Source of the DNA: RGIG7450 sp045648785
GTDB lineage: Bacteria; Bacillota; Clostridia; RUG12999
NCBI GenBank assembly: GCA_045648785.1
Contig: JAZROP010000004.1
Span: forward strand, 1-63,147
Length of the DNA stretch: 63,147 bases
Reading direction: 5' to 3'
In this document: positions 23,154 through 30,297 of the stretch, piece by piece
Layout of the letters: every line of letters begins with the position of its first letter
Position numbering within the stretch: the first letter of the stretch is position 1
Notes under the pieces: model-generated
What the model was told of the DNA's origin: nothing
Databases searched by the model: none
Seen by the model: the letters and a program-made list of their open reading frames with translations, nothing else
Made by a program: the position numbers and the translations under genes

Positions 23154-23520
23154 ACAAAAGAAATTTTGCGAGGAATATATGATTGACCTCAATGCAACAC
23201 AGGCGGCAATTCGTGCCGGTTATTCTGAAAAGACTGCTACAAAGATTGCAAGTGAGAACTTGACAAAACCAGACATTCAAAAATATATAGAGCAGCTGCA
23301 GGAAGATGCCAGGGCAAAAACAAAACTTCAAGCTGAAGATGTAATATCAGAACTCTGCTCAATAGGGTTTGCCGAAATTGATTTATCAAAAATAAAACCT
23401 GCAGACAAAATTAAAGCATTGGAAAACATTGCAAGACTGCTCGGCCTGGATGCTCACTCTGACGATGAAATGTTAAGCAGACTTGATAAGGTTTTAAACT
23501 TAATTCCGGGTGAGTGGTAA
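23143..23520 (+). CDS. terS: Terminase small subunit
   Basis: 125 residues, short for the Terminase_2 family but with all of its N-terminal signature: TDKQKKFCEEYMIDLNATQA, AIRAGYSEKTATKIASENL, then KPDIQKYIEQL. This part is the DNA-recognition helix-turn-helix that picks the packaging start site. The later KIKPADKIKALENIARLLGL matches the family's second block. Start TTG at 23143 with GAGGTGAG upstream. No large terminase subunit follows or occurs elsewhere in the element. In phage-inducible islands a lone TerS redirects helper packaging to island DNA. Confidence 0.93.
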   Translation: MTDKQKKFCEEYMIDLNATQAAIRAGYSEKTATKIASENLTKPDIQKYIEQLQEDARAKTKLQAEDVISELCSIGFAEIDLSKIKPADKIKALENIARLLGLDAHSDDEMLSRLDKVLNLIPGEW

Positions 23521-23617
23521 TAAAAACAGATAAGGTTTTGGGAAGGGTTTTAGAATACCGGGCAGGGGGTAAAGGAGTGATGCCTATGAAAGTATAAATC
23601 TGAAAGGGGTGATAGTA

Positions 23618-23806
23618 TTGGCATTAACCACCAAAGACGAAACGATATTGTCGGCGTTGTTATGCTGCGGAACGGTTGCAAGCGCCTCAAGGTTATCCGG
23701 GATAAAGCGCTCTGATATTAAAAAGAGGCTTGAGGATAAAACCTTCAGGGCAGAGCTTGACCGCAGATATGCGGCAATGCTTGACGAGGTGTGCTCGGAA
23801 ATATAA
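23618..23806 (+). CDS. Small HTH protein of phage type
   Basis: 62 residues from TTG 23618 (MALTTKDETI), with AAAGGGGTGA six bases upstream; an in-frame GTG at 23609 overlaps that site. The sequence ILSALLCCGTVASASRLSGI then KRSDIKKRLEDKTFRAELDR reads as a trihelical homeodomain-like unit of the type used by small phage DNA-binding and terminase-associated proteins. No catalytic motif. It follows terS by 97 bases; that gap holds only a possible 25-codon frame without firm support. Confidence 0.6.
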   Translation: MALTTKDETILSALLCCGTVASASRLSGIKRSDIKKRLEDKTFRAELDRRYAAMLDEVCSEI

Positions 23807-23842
23807 CCGGGCCAAGATTATCATACAAAGGAGTGAAAAACA

Positions 23843-24511
23843 TTGATAAACCACGATAAAACAAAGGGGCATATAGTAAAACTCATATCTATATGCAAAA
23901 ACATTATTCAGGATGCCGTAAAGCTTTTTGAAGAAATGAACAAAATCAGAGAGTATGTCGATTTTACGCAGGATGCCAAAGACAGAAAAACTTTAGAAGC
24001 AAAAACTGCAGCAAAAGAGGCAAGAATCAAGTATTGCGAGGAGCTTACAGAGATTATTTCTTCTGTTCAGGTAGCAGAGGCGGAAAACGCTGCATACTTT
24101 GACCCTGCTGATGCCAGAGTACTAGGAGCTGCGGAGCTTATTAACTCAATCGGCAATGCGGCAGACGATAAACTGTGTGAAAGTATTGTAAAAACGTTTA
24201 AGGGATATTATCTTGCTTTAAGATATTTAAAATCTCTTTTTGAAAAGAACGGTCTGTTGACCGGTGTAATAGACGGTGTTCTGATAGACGTCAATTCAAT
24301 GGCACAGGAATTTTATATCTTAATTCGCAATGTGCAAAATGAAGGTGAAACAGACGTTGCAAGCGCGTTTAATCTTGCAAATACTGCCATTGACCTTGCT
24401 GATAAATTAGGCATAGAATTGTCGGACGGTGAGAAAGACTTGGGAATGGATTACGGTACATATTTAAATATTGTCCGTTATCCTTCCATGAATACGACTG
24501 CCCAGGTATAA
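23843..24511 (+). CDS. Helical protein of unknown function, paralogue B
   Basis: 222 residues from a TTG at 23843, nine bases after AAAGGAG. Helical, acidic, cytoplasmic. Same length and layout as the protein at 21396-22067: INHDKTKGHIVKLISICKNI at the N-terminus, EARIKYCEELTEIISSVQVA in the middle, and FKGYYLALRYLKSLFEK near residue 130. Two diverged copies within one 11-kb element suggest interacting partners or subunits of one assembly. No database family recognised. It is the last gene of the rightward transcript, closed by the terminator at 24558. Confidence 0.65.
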   Translation: MINHDKTKGHIVKLISICKNIIQDAVKLFEEMNKIREYVDFTQDAKDRKTLEAKTAAKEARIKYCEELTEIISSVQVAEAENAAYFDPADARVLGAAELINSIGNAADDKLCESIVKTFKGYYLALRYLKSLFEKNGLLTGVIDGVLIDVNSMAQEFYILIRNVQNEGETDVASAFNLANTAIDLADKLGIELSDGEKDLGMDYGTYLNIVRYPSMNTTAQV

Positions 24512-24557
24512 ATACATAGGCATATAATCCAACACAAAATTTATTTTTCCTTTTGAC

Positions 24558-24590
24558 CCTGCCGGAACCACATCCCCGGCAGGTTTTTTT
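24558..24590 (+). terminator. Terminator of the element's long rightward operon
   Basis: CCTGCCGG / CCGGCAGG arms (24558-24565, 24576-24583), 10-base loop, then TTTTTTTG. Confidence 0.92.
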
Positions 24591-24679
24591 GTTTTTTAAA
24601 ATATTGATTTGGGGTATGCATTTTAATTGATAGAAGATAATAAATAATATTGATACTGATATTCTGTTGTCAATATGTA

Positions 24680-24708
24680 TTGACAAAAACAAGAAAATGG
24701 AGTAAAAT
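24680..24708 (+). promoter_or_regulatory. Promoter of the right-end accessory genes
   Basis: TTGACA (24680-24685), 17-bp spacer, TAAAAT (24703-24708). Its start site near 24715 rules out the in-frame ATG at 24713 and supports ATG 24785. Confidence 0.8.
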
Positions 24709-24784
24709 AATTATGTTGAAATACATTCCGGTGATGTTTGGCTGCAAGAAGGAATATGAAACGTACTTAAAGAAGGAAGTAAAG

Positions 24785-25333
24785 ATGAGCAAACCATTAA
24801 ACGTTAAGGATTTATATGGAAAAACGGCAGAGGATTTGTTGCGAATGACAAATCAGGAAAGATCAATCCCAGTAAACCTAAAAAAAATCCTAGAAAAATT
24901 TAATATTTCAGCAATATCTATGGATTTTGAACCTATGGAAAAAAGTTCAAGCGACCCGAATAGAAAAATTTTAGGTGCAATAGTGTGTGATGATGATAAA
25001 GCCGCTATTTTTTACAACTGCAACGATGAAGTTAATGGACATAGATATAGATTTACCATTGCACACGAACTTGCTCATTGTACTGTTTCCAAAGCATGCA
25101 ATCATATAGATTTTCGACTAGATCCGTTGCTCTTAGACGAGAAAGAGATTGCGGCAAACACTTTTGCGGGAGAACTGTTAATTCCTGAAGGTAGCTTATA
25201 TGAAACAATAGGCAAGTTAATATTGCCATCCATAGCAGTATTATCGGACATTTTTGAAGTTTCAGTTAATGTCATGAGAGAACGATTGCGATTTTTAAAT
25301 GTAGAGGAAAAAATCTCCGGATATAACTGTTAA
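24785..25333 (+). CDS. ImmA/IrrE-family metallopeptidase
   Basis: 182 residues. The zinc-protease motif IAHELAHC (HExxH) lies near residues 94-101, with a downstream Glu in EKEIAANTFAGELLIP as third ligand, the hallmark of ImmA/IrrE (Pfam 06114). ImmA of ICEBs1 cleaves the element's own repressor; other members are antitoxins or accessory proteases. No N-terminal HTH is present. ATG at 24785 follows AAGGAAG. The gene has its own promoter and shares a two-gene unit with a membrane protein 13 bases downstream. That makes it a cargo or defence candidate rather than part of the replication-packaging operon. Cleavage of the CI-like repressor is also possible. Confidence 0.88.
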   Translation: MSKPLNVKDLYGKTAEDLLRMTNQERSIPVNLKKILEKFNISAISMDFEPMEKSSSDPNRKILGAIVCDDDKAAIFYNCNDEVNGHRYRFTIAHELAHCTVSKACNHIDFRLDPLLLDEKEIAANTFAGELLIPEGSLYETIGKLILPSIAVLSDIFEVSVNVMRERLRFLNVEEKISGYNC

Positions 25334-25346
25334 GGAGTTTATTTAG

Positions 25347-25847
25347 ATGTCAACGGATAAAAGCAATAGAGATAATTTAGAACACAATGAAAATAACATG
25401 GACGGCGTTGACACAAAGTTGGTTAGTGAACTTCTCTCTCTCATGCCGTCAATCCCTACCTATGATTTTGTAGGCGATAACCTTCCACAAAAGACATTTA
25501 AAGACAAAATTGACGATGCTAACAAATCTGTTGAAGATAAAATAGTAGACGCTTATGTAAAGGCTGAAACAGCTAAATTAAAACAGCAAAAGCCGATTGC
25601 TATATTTGTGCTAGTTATATTTTTGTTGCAGTTGGGTGCTTTTAATACAATTATGTTCTTTGTTGTGCTAAAGGCGATAACTGTTTTTGAATCTACAAAT
25701 TTTATAAGTGTTATAGATTTTTTAAAGTATTATGTTGGAGCTGTTGTTATTGAGTTGATTGCGTTGGTTACGATTATTGTTAAAGGTTCTTATTCGTTAA
25801 ATACAAATAAAATTGTAGAGAAAATAATTAATAGAAAAAAACTTTAA
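25347..25847 (+). CDS. Membrane protein paired with the metallopeptidase
   Basis: 166 residues. A polar N-terminal region (about 1-82) with a charged helix (FKDKIDDANKSVEDKIVDAY) precedes two membrane helices at about 83-108 (PIAIFVLVIFLLQLGAFNTI) and 122-147 (YYVGAVVIELIALVTIIVKG), so both ends probably face the cytoplasm. AAGGAG lies nine bases before the ATG. Its A/T-rich codon use stands out from the rest of the element. No family recognised. As the second gene of a two-gene unit it may be the effector or the substrate of the protease. Confidence 0.7.
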   Translation: MSTDKSNRDNLEHNENNMDGVDTKLVSELLSLMPSIPTYDFVGDNLPQKTFKDKIDDANKSVEDKIVDAYVKAETAKLKQQKPIAIFVLVIFLLQLGAFNTIMFFVVLKAITVFESTNFISVIDFLKYYVGAVVIELIALVTIIVKGSYSLNTNKIVEKIINRKKL

Positions 25848-25868
25848 AAATCAAGAATAAATTTTTTG

Positions 25869-25894
25869 AAGGCAGAGAGTATCTGCCTTTTTTA
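25869..25894 (+). terminator. Terminator of the accessory pair
   Basis: AAGGCAGA / TCTGCCTT around loop GAGTA, then TTTTTATT. Confidence 0.9.
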
Positions 25895-26067
25895 TTACAT
25901 AACTAAAAATGTTTTATAAATATTGATACACTTACGGAATGTATTAAATTAGGTGTCTTAATTAAGGTGATTTATTGTTTCCTGTCCTTTGATAAAAAGA
26001 CAGGATTGAAGGAAAGATAGTAAAAGTTCGTAATTAAAAAAGCACCCTTGTTAATTTTGTTAAGAGT

Positions 26068-26089
26068 AATGGACAAATAATGGACAAAA
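26068..26089. repeat. Right integrase arm-site pair
   Basis: AATGGACAAAT followed by AATGGACAAAA, the same tandem 11-bp units as at 15212-15233, 67 bases inside the right attachment core. The rest of 25895-26067 shows no ORF; a CCTGTCC/GACAGG stem lies near 25982-26014. Confidence 0.65.
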
Positions 26090-26118
26090 CACAATTCCGT
26101 ATAATTGTAGAAAAAATG

Positions 26119-26153
26119 AAAAAGGCCTGAAATCGTTGATTTCAAGCCTTTTC
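26119..26153 (-). terminator. Element-supplied terminator for the interrupted tRNA operon
   Basis: On the - strand GGC-TTGAAATC-AAC-GATTTCA-GGCC flanked by AAAA and TTTTTC, directly downstream of the tRNA-fMet 3' end. It replaces the native terminator left at 15015-15043. Confidence 0.75.
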
Positions 26154-26155
26154 TT

Positions 26156-26235
<80 letters not shown>

Positions 26236-26245
26236 ATATAGAAAA

Positions 26246-26334
26246 TGGTGCTCGAGACCGGAATCGAACCGGTACGGGGGTTAAATCCCGCAGGATTTTA
26301 AGTCCTGTGCGTCTGCCAGTTCCGCCACTCGAGC
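26246..26334 (-). tRNA. tRNA-Leu (anticodon TAA)
   Basis: On the - strand GCTCGAG / CTCGAGC acceptor arms, anticodon loop CTTAAAA, a long variable arm (CGGGATTTAACCCCCG region), T loop GGTTCGATTCC, encoded CCA. Ten bases upstream of tRNA-fMet in the same operon. Confidence 0.95.
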
Positions 26335-26414
26335 GAATGTTCCCAGCTTAACGCTTTTCGATTCTGCCTCATAAAGCAGTCCCATGAAAATATGTTTTTC
26401 TGAGAGCATAAATA

Positions 26415-26443
26415 ATTATAGCACAGGAAGAAGTAATTGTCAA
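26415..26443 (-). promoter_or_regulatory. Promoter of the tRNA-Leu/tRNA-fMet operon
   Basis: On the - strand TTGACA, 17-bp spacer, TATAAT: both boxes are consensus. The remainder of 26335-26665 is AT-rich and holds only this and the rpmG promoter. Confidence 0.9.
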
Positions 26444-26555
26444 GATGTTTTTTGAAAAACATGATTGACTAGAGAAAAAATATATATTATAATATATGTA
26501 GAAATTGTGCAATTATACTAAAATTTTAAATATTTCCAAAAACTTAAAAAAACTA

Positions 26556-26584
26556 TTGACAAACAGAGTGAGTTGTGGTACAAT
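26556..26584 (+). promoter_or_regulatory. Promoter of rpmG-secE-nusG
   Basis: TTGACA (26556-26561), 17-bp spacer, TACAAT (26579-26584), about 80 bases before rpmG. Confidence 0.85.
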
Positions 26585-26665
26585 GAATAGTACCTTGGCA
26601 TAGGCTCTTTTTTTTTCGACAATTTAGATAAAGCCGTAGCCTGAAAATTAAAGGAGGATACAGCA

Positions 26666-26815
26666 ATGAGAGTTAAAATCACACTTGCTTGCGGTGAATG
26701 TAAACAGAGAAATTACGACACCATGAAAAATAAGAAAAATGATCCTGACAGACTGGAAATGAAAAAATACTGCAGGTTCTGCAAAAAACACACAATGCAT
26801 AAGGAAACAAAATAA
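26666..26815 (+). CDS. rpmG: 50S ribosomal protein L33
   Basis: 49 residues, full length. MRVKITLACGECKQRNYDTM followed by KKYCRFCKKHTMHKET gives the four zinc-ribbon cysteines (CxxC ... CxxC), so this is the zinc-binding (C+) form of L33. AAAGGAGG lies ten bases before the ATG at 26666. rpmG-secE-nusG is the standard order in Firmicutes and supports the call, although the gene is short. Confidence 0.96.
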   Translation: MRVKITLACGECKQRNYDTMKNKKNDPDRLEMKKYCRFCKKHTMHKETK

Positions 26816-26859
26816 TAGTTTCCGTGCAGAAAAAGTAAGCCGAAAGGACGGAATCTTTT

Positions 26860-27072
26860 ATGGCAGATAAAAAAGAAAAAGTAAAATTCGGCACCAGAAT
26901 CGCAGGTTGGTTCCGTGGTGTAAAATCCGAATTTAAAAAAATAATCTGGCCCGCTCCCAATAAGATTGTAAAAGATACCGGTATTGTTATTGTTACCGTT
27001 GCTATCGTTGCAGCTTTCATTTCAATATGTAACTGGGTGTTCCATTTAGGTATTGAAACCCTGCTTGGTTAA
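26860..27072 (+). CDS. secE: Preprotein translocase subunit SecE
   Basis: 70 residues, the single-helix Firmicutes form. SecE clamps SecY in the membrane translocon. The amphipathic part FRGVKSEFKKIIWPAPNKIV contains the conserved KxxWP block, followed by one membrane helix (VIVTVAIVAAFISICNWVFH). GAAAGGACGG lies upstream of the ATG. It lies 44 bases after rpmG and 47 bases before nusG in one transcript. Confidence 0.96.
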   Translation: MADKKEKVKFGTRIAGWFRGVKSEFKKIIWPAPNKIVKDTGIVIVTVAIVAAFISICNWVFHLGIETLLG

Positions 27073-27119
27073 TCTTATAAGGAAGGAGAAAAGCGGCATA
27101 GTCCCGCTTTTTCGAGCGT

Positions 27120-27638
27120 ATGGCTGAAATTGCAAAATGGTATGTTATACATACCTACTCGGGTTATGAGAAAAAGGTTGAAACCAACATCGCAAAGCTT
27201 ATTGAAAATCGTGGTCTGCAGGAACAGATTACGGATATAAGAGTGCCTGAAGAAGTGTCGGTGGACCCTGAAACAAAAAAAGAAAGCAAAAGAAAGCTTT
27301 TCCCGGGTTATGTATTTATTAAAATGGTAATGTCTGATGACGCATGGCATGATATTAAAAATATTCGTGGCGTTACAGGCTTTGTTGGACCCGAATCCAA
27401 ACCGGTCGCATTGACTGAAGAGGAGCTTGAAAGCATGAAGCTTGAGGTGAAACCGGTTAAGATTGATTTTGTCGAAGGTGATACTGTCAGAATTATTGAC
27501 GGACCGCTTAACGGATATTTGGGTAAAGTTATGGAACTTAAAGCTGATAAAAGCAAGGTTAAACTTTCTGTTGATTTGTTTATGGGCAGAGAAACCGAGG
27601 TTGACCTTGAAGTAAATCAGGTAGAAGTTTTAGATTAG
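27120..27638 (+). CDS. nusG: Transcription termination/antitermination protein NusG
   Basis: 172 residues, full length. N-terminal NGN domain (KWYVIHTYSGYEKKVETNIA ... LFPGYVFIKM) binds the RNA polymerase clamp; C-terminal KOW domain at about 118-172 (EGDTVRIIDGPLNGYLGKVM). Its Shine-Dalgarno GGAAGGAG (27081-27088) is 31 bases from the ATG, but a hairpin AAAAGCGG/CCGCTTTT (27089-27111) fills the gap exactly, leaving eight bases to the ATG. This looks like a structured ribosome site or an attenuator. Followed by the L11 operon leader. Confidence 0.96.
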   Translation: MAEIAKWYVIHTYSGYEKKVETNIAKLIENRGLQEQITDIRVPEEVSVDPETKKESKRKLFPGYVFIKMVMSDDAWHDIKNIRGVTGFVGPESKPVALTEEELESMKLEVKPVKIDFVEGDTVRIIDGPLNGYLGKVMELKADKSKVKLSVDLFMGRETEVDLEVNQVEVLD

Positions 27639-27732
27639 TATGGCTTCCGCTTATGGGCGGATTGTTATAGTGGGAGGATGTAAATTTTCATGCATCTGCC
27701 ATCACCACATTGTTTATAAGGAGGCGTAAAAC

Positions 27733-28158
27733 ATGGCTCAGAAAATAGCAGGTTTTATTAAATTACAGATTCCTGCGGGCAAAGCTACTCCGGCACCCCC
27801 GGTTGGTCCTGCCCTGGGTCAGCATGGTGTTAACATCATGCAGTTCTGTAAGGAATTCAACGAAAAAACCGCTAAGGATGCAGGTCTTATCATACCTGTA
27901 GTAATTACTGTTTTTGCTGACAGATCTTTCACATTCATCACAAAGACTCCGCCGGCAGCAGTTCTTCTCAAAAAAGCTTGTAAAATTGAAAAAGCAAGTG
28001 GAGTACCTAACAAGACAAAGGTTGCTACAATTTCAAAAGCTGATGTTCAGGCAATTGCGGAAACAAAAATGGCTGACCTTAATGCAGCTAACATTGAAAC
28101 TGCAATGAGCATGATTGCGGGAACAGCTCGCAGCATGGGTATTGTTGTTGAAGACTAA
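27733..28158 (+). CDS. rplK: 50S ribosomal protein L11
   Basis: 141 residues, full length. The N-terminal PPVGPALGQHGVNIMQFCKE and the C-terminal RNA-binding region GTARSMGIVVED are the family's hallmarks; L11 binds the GTPase-associated centre of 23S rRNA. AAGGAGGCG lies seven bases before the ATG. The 94-base gap after nusG contains a partly paired segment (GTGGGAGGATG ... CATC ... CACCAC) that may be a leader hairpin. Confidence 0.98.
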   Translation: MAQKIAGFIKLQIPAGKATPAPPVGPALGQHGVNIMQFCKEFNEKTAKDAGLIIPVVITVFADRSFTFITKTPPAAVLLKKACKIEKASGVPNKTKVATISKADVQAIAETKMADLNAANIETAMSMIAGTARSMGIVVED

Positions 28159-28233
28159 TTGGGATCAGACCCTTTAAAACTGTGGGAGGAAGACAAGAAG
28201 GTCTTTCGTAAAACCACTTAGGAGGTAAAAATA

Positions 28234-28929
28234 GTGAAAAGAGGAAAAAATTATCTTGACGCTGTCAAGATGTATGACAAAACTCAGCAGTATGATCCTG
28301 CGGAAGCAGTTGAACTTACAGTTAAAATGTCCAAAGCTAAGTTTGACGAAACCGTTGAAGCTCACATTAAACTGGGCGTTGACTCAAGACATGCTGACCA
28401 GCAGGTTCGTGGTGCAGTTGTTCTGCCTCACGGTACCGGTAAAAAAGTTAGAGTTTTAGTATTTGCTAAGGGTGACAAACTTGCTGAAGCAGAAGCTGCA
28501 GGTGCGGATTTTGTAGGTGGCGAAGAGCTCATTCCGAAAATCCAGAACGAAAACTGGTTTGAGTATGATATTATCGTTGCTACACCTGACATGATGGGCG
28601 TTGTTGGTAGACTTGGTAAAGTTCTTGGTCCTAAGGGCCTCATGCCGAACCCCAAAGCAGGTACAGTTACAATGGATGTTGCTAAAGCTATTAACGACAT
28701 CAAAGCAGGTAAAATCGAGTACAGACTTGATAAAACCAACATTATTCACTGCCCCGTAGGTAAAGTTTCATTTGGTGCGGACAAGCTTCGCGAAAACTTT
28801 GAAACTCTTATGAACGCTATTGTTAAAGCTAAACCAGCTGCTGCAAAAGGTCAGTACCTTAAGAGCGTTACAGTTACATCTACAATGGGCCCCGGCGTTA
28901 AAGTTAACACAGCTAAGCTGATGGGTTAA
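28234..28929 (+). CDS. rplA: 50S ribosomal protein L1
   Basis: 231 residues, full length, GTG start with AGGAGG upstream. L1 forms the mobile stalk at the ribosomal E site and in many bacteria represses its own operon. Family signatures: LGVDSRHADQQVRGAVVLPH near the start and VGRLGKVLGPKGLMPNPKAG in domain II. The 75-base gap after rplK includes CTGTGGGAGGAAGACAAG, a segment that could form the L1-binding stem seen in Firmicute rplKA messages. Confidence 0.98.
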   Translation: MKRGKNYLDAVKMYDKTQQYDPAEAVELTVKMSKAKFDETVEAHIKLGVDSRHADQQVRGAVVLPHGTGKKVRVLVFAKGDKLAEAEAAGADFVGGEELIPKIQNENWFEYDIIVATPDMMGVVGRLGKVLGPKGLMPNPKAGTVTMDVAKAINDIKAGKIEYRLDKTNIIHCPVGKVSFGADKLRENFETLMNAIVKAKPAAAKGQYLKSVTVTSTMGPGVKVNTAKLMG

Positions 28930-28964
28930 TTTTGATATTTTAATTTATTTAAAATATATTTATT

Positions 28965-29060
28965 CCAAAGACAGCAGGCATAAAGGTAAGTCCTGCCCAG
29001 GAGTACACTGCTTTAAAATTTTCAGCGGTTTCCTGTTTTTGGACAGGAAACCGTTTTTTT
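28965..29060 (+). promoter_or_regulatory. Ribosomal protein L10 leader with terminator (attenuator)
   Basis: AAAGACAGCAGGCATAAAGG ... CCTGCCCAGGAGTACACTGC matches the kink-turn stem of the L10 leader family, the site bound by L10(L12)4. It is followed at 29026-29060 by a strong terminator: CGGTTTCCTGT / ACAGGAAACCG around TTTTGG, then TTTTTTT. Binding of excess L10 would lead to stop of transcription ahead of rplJ. Confidence 0.85.
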
Positions 29061-29100
29061 AAAAAGATGTACTCACTTTTAATTTATGGAGGTGAATTAC

Positions 29101-29733
29101 ATGCCAAGCGCAAAAGTTCTCGAACAGAAGAAACAGGTAGTTGCTGAACTTGCTGAAAGACTTAAAAATTCAGCAGCCGGCGTACTTGTTGATTACAAAG
29201 GTATCAATGTTGAACAGGACACAAAACTTCGTAAAAGCTTCAGAGAAGCAGGCGTTAAATATGAAGTTGTTAAAAACACTCTCTTAAAACTTGCTGTAAG
29301 AGAAGCAGGTCTTGATGAGCTTGAAGCAGTTCTTGACGGAACAACAGCTATTGCTACATCTGCTGATGATGCAGTTGCTCCCGCGAAGGTGTTCAAAGAT
29401 TTCGTAAAAGAAAACTCAACACTTGAAGTCTCTTTCAAATCCGGTTTCGCAGACGGGAAAGTACTTTCTATCGACGAAATCAATGCTCTCGCAGACCTTC
29501 CGTCCAGAGAAGCACTCCTCACTATGCTCGCATCCGCGTTACTGGGAACAGTTCGTGGTCTCGCAGTTGCTCTTAATGCAGTTGCTGAGAAAAAGGGCGA
29601 AGGTGATGACACTGCTGCTGAACCTGCAGCAGAAGCTGTAGAAGCACCCGCTGAAGCGGCTGCTGAAGTAGCTGAAGAACCCGCAGTAGAAGCTGCAGAA
29701 GAAGCACCCGCTGAAACAGCAGATGCTGAATAA
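29101..29733 (+). CDS. rplJ: 50S ribosomal protein L10 with long Ala/Glu tail
   Basis: 210 residues from ATG 29101 (MPSAKVLEQKK) with GGAGGTGA six bases upstream. L10 anchors L7/L12 dimers to the ribosome. The conserved part spans residues 1-165 (GVLVDYKGINVEQDTKLRKS, YEVVKNTLLKLA, GTVRGLAVALNAV). It then continues for about 45 residues of almost only Ala, Glu, Pro, Val, Thr and Asp (EGDDTAAEPAAEAVEAPAEA and on), well beyond the usual end near 165-175. The tail is low in complexity and acidic. Downstream rplL follows in 36 bases. Confidence 0.97.
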   Translation: MPSAKVLEQKKQVVAELAERLKNSAAGVLVDYKGINVEQDTKLRKSFREAGVKYEVVKNTLLKLAVREAGLDELEAVLDGTTAIATSADDAVAPAKVFKDFVKENSTLEVSFKSGFADGKVLSIDEINALADLPSREALLTMLASALLGTVRGLAVALNAVAEKKGEGDDTAAEPAAEAVEAPAEAAAEVAEEPAVEAAEEAPAETADAE

Positions 29734-29769
29734 TTAAAAAAACAAAATTTAATACGGAGGTATATTAAA

Positions 29770-30144
29770 ATGAGTAAAATAGAAACATTTATCGAAGAAA
29801 TTAAATCTATGACAGTTCTTGAACTTTCTGAACTGGTTAAAGCAATCGAAGAAGAATTCGGCGTATCCGCTGCTGCTCCTGTTATGGTAGCTGCTGCAGG
29901 TGGTGCTGCTGCAGGCGGCGCTGCTGAAGAAAAGAGCGAATTTGATGTTATCCTCGCTGATGCTGGCGCAAGCAAACTTGGCGTTGTTAAAGTTGTTAAA
30001 GAAATCACAGGTCTTGGCCTCAAAGAAGCTAAAGACATCGTTGATGGCGCTCCCAAAACAGTTAAAGAAGCTGTTGCTAAAGAAGAAGCAGAAGCTATCA
30101 AAGCTAAGCTTGAAGAAGCTGGCGCTAAAGTTGAACTTAAATAA
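29770..30144 (+). CDS. rplL: 50S ribosomal protein L7/L12
   Basis: 124 residues, full length. N-terminal dimerisation domain (ELVKAIEEEFGVSAAAPVMV), an Ala/Gly hinge, and the C-terminal factor-binding domain (KLGVVKVVKEITGLGLKEAK and DIVDGAPKTVKEAV). It recruits elongation and release factors to the ribosome. CGGAGG lies ten bases before the ATG. The transcript stops 17 bases later at a strong terminator, and rpoB does not follow, unlike the usual Firmicutes order. Confidence 0.98.
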   Translation: MSKIETFIEEIKSMTVLELSELVKAIEEEFGVSAAAPVMVAAAGGAAAGGAAEEKSEFDVILADAGASKLGVVKVVKEITGLGLKEAKDIVDGAPKTVKEAVAKEEAEAIKAKLEEAGAKVELK

Positions 30145-30160
30145 TTCAACCTTATTTATA

Positions 30161-30195
30161 AAAAGATGCAACTCGCAAGAGATGCATCTTTTTTT
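30161..30195 (+). terminator. Terminator of the rplJL transcript
   Basis: AAAAGATGCA / TGCATCTTTT with an inner CTC-GCAA-GAG tetraloop stem, then TTTG. Confidence 0.93.
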
Positions 30196-30239
30196 GTTAT
30201 ATTTTATGTACAAACTGTGTAAAATATTTATGGGATAAT

Positions 30240-30268
30240 TTGACAATAAATTAAAATTATAGTATAAT
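30240..30268 (+). promoter_or_regulatory. Promoter of the M23 peptidase gene
   Basis: TTGACA (30240-30245), 17-bp spacer, TATAAT (30263-30268): full consensus. Confidence 0.9.
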
Positions 30269-30297
30269 AATATTTGTTGTGTGACAGAGGAGATTGC

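Noticed and set aside
23520..23610. Possible 25-codon ORF after terS (…VIKTDKVLGRVLEYRAGGKG…)
   Set aside because: Overlaps the terS end, its ribosome site (GGGTGA) is weak and nothing else supports it; too thin to call.
24650..24784. Longer N-terminus for the metallopeptidase (starts at 24650 or 24713)
   Set aside because: The consensus promoter at 24680-24708 would start RNA at about 24715, after both; ATG 24785 has the good ribosome site.
29193..30149. 318-codon leftward ORF opposite rplJ and rplL
   Set aside because: Ser/Ala-rich shadow of the Ala/Glu-rich ribosomal genes; no ribosome site and no family.
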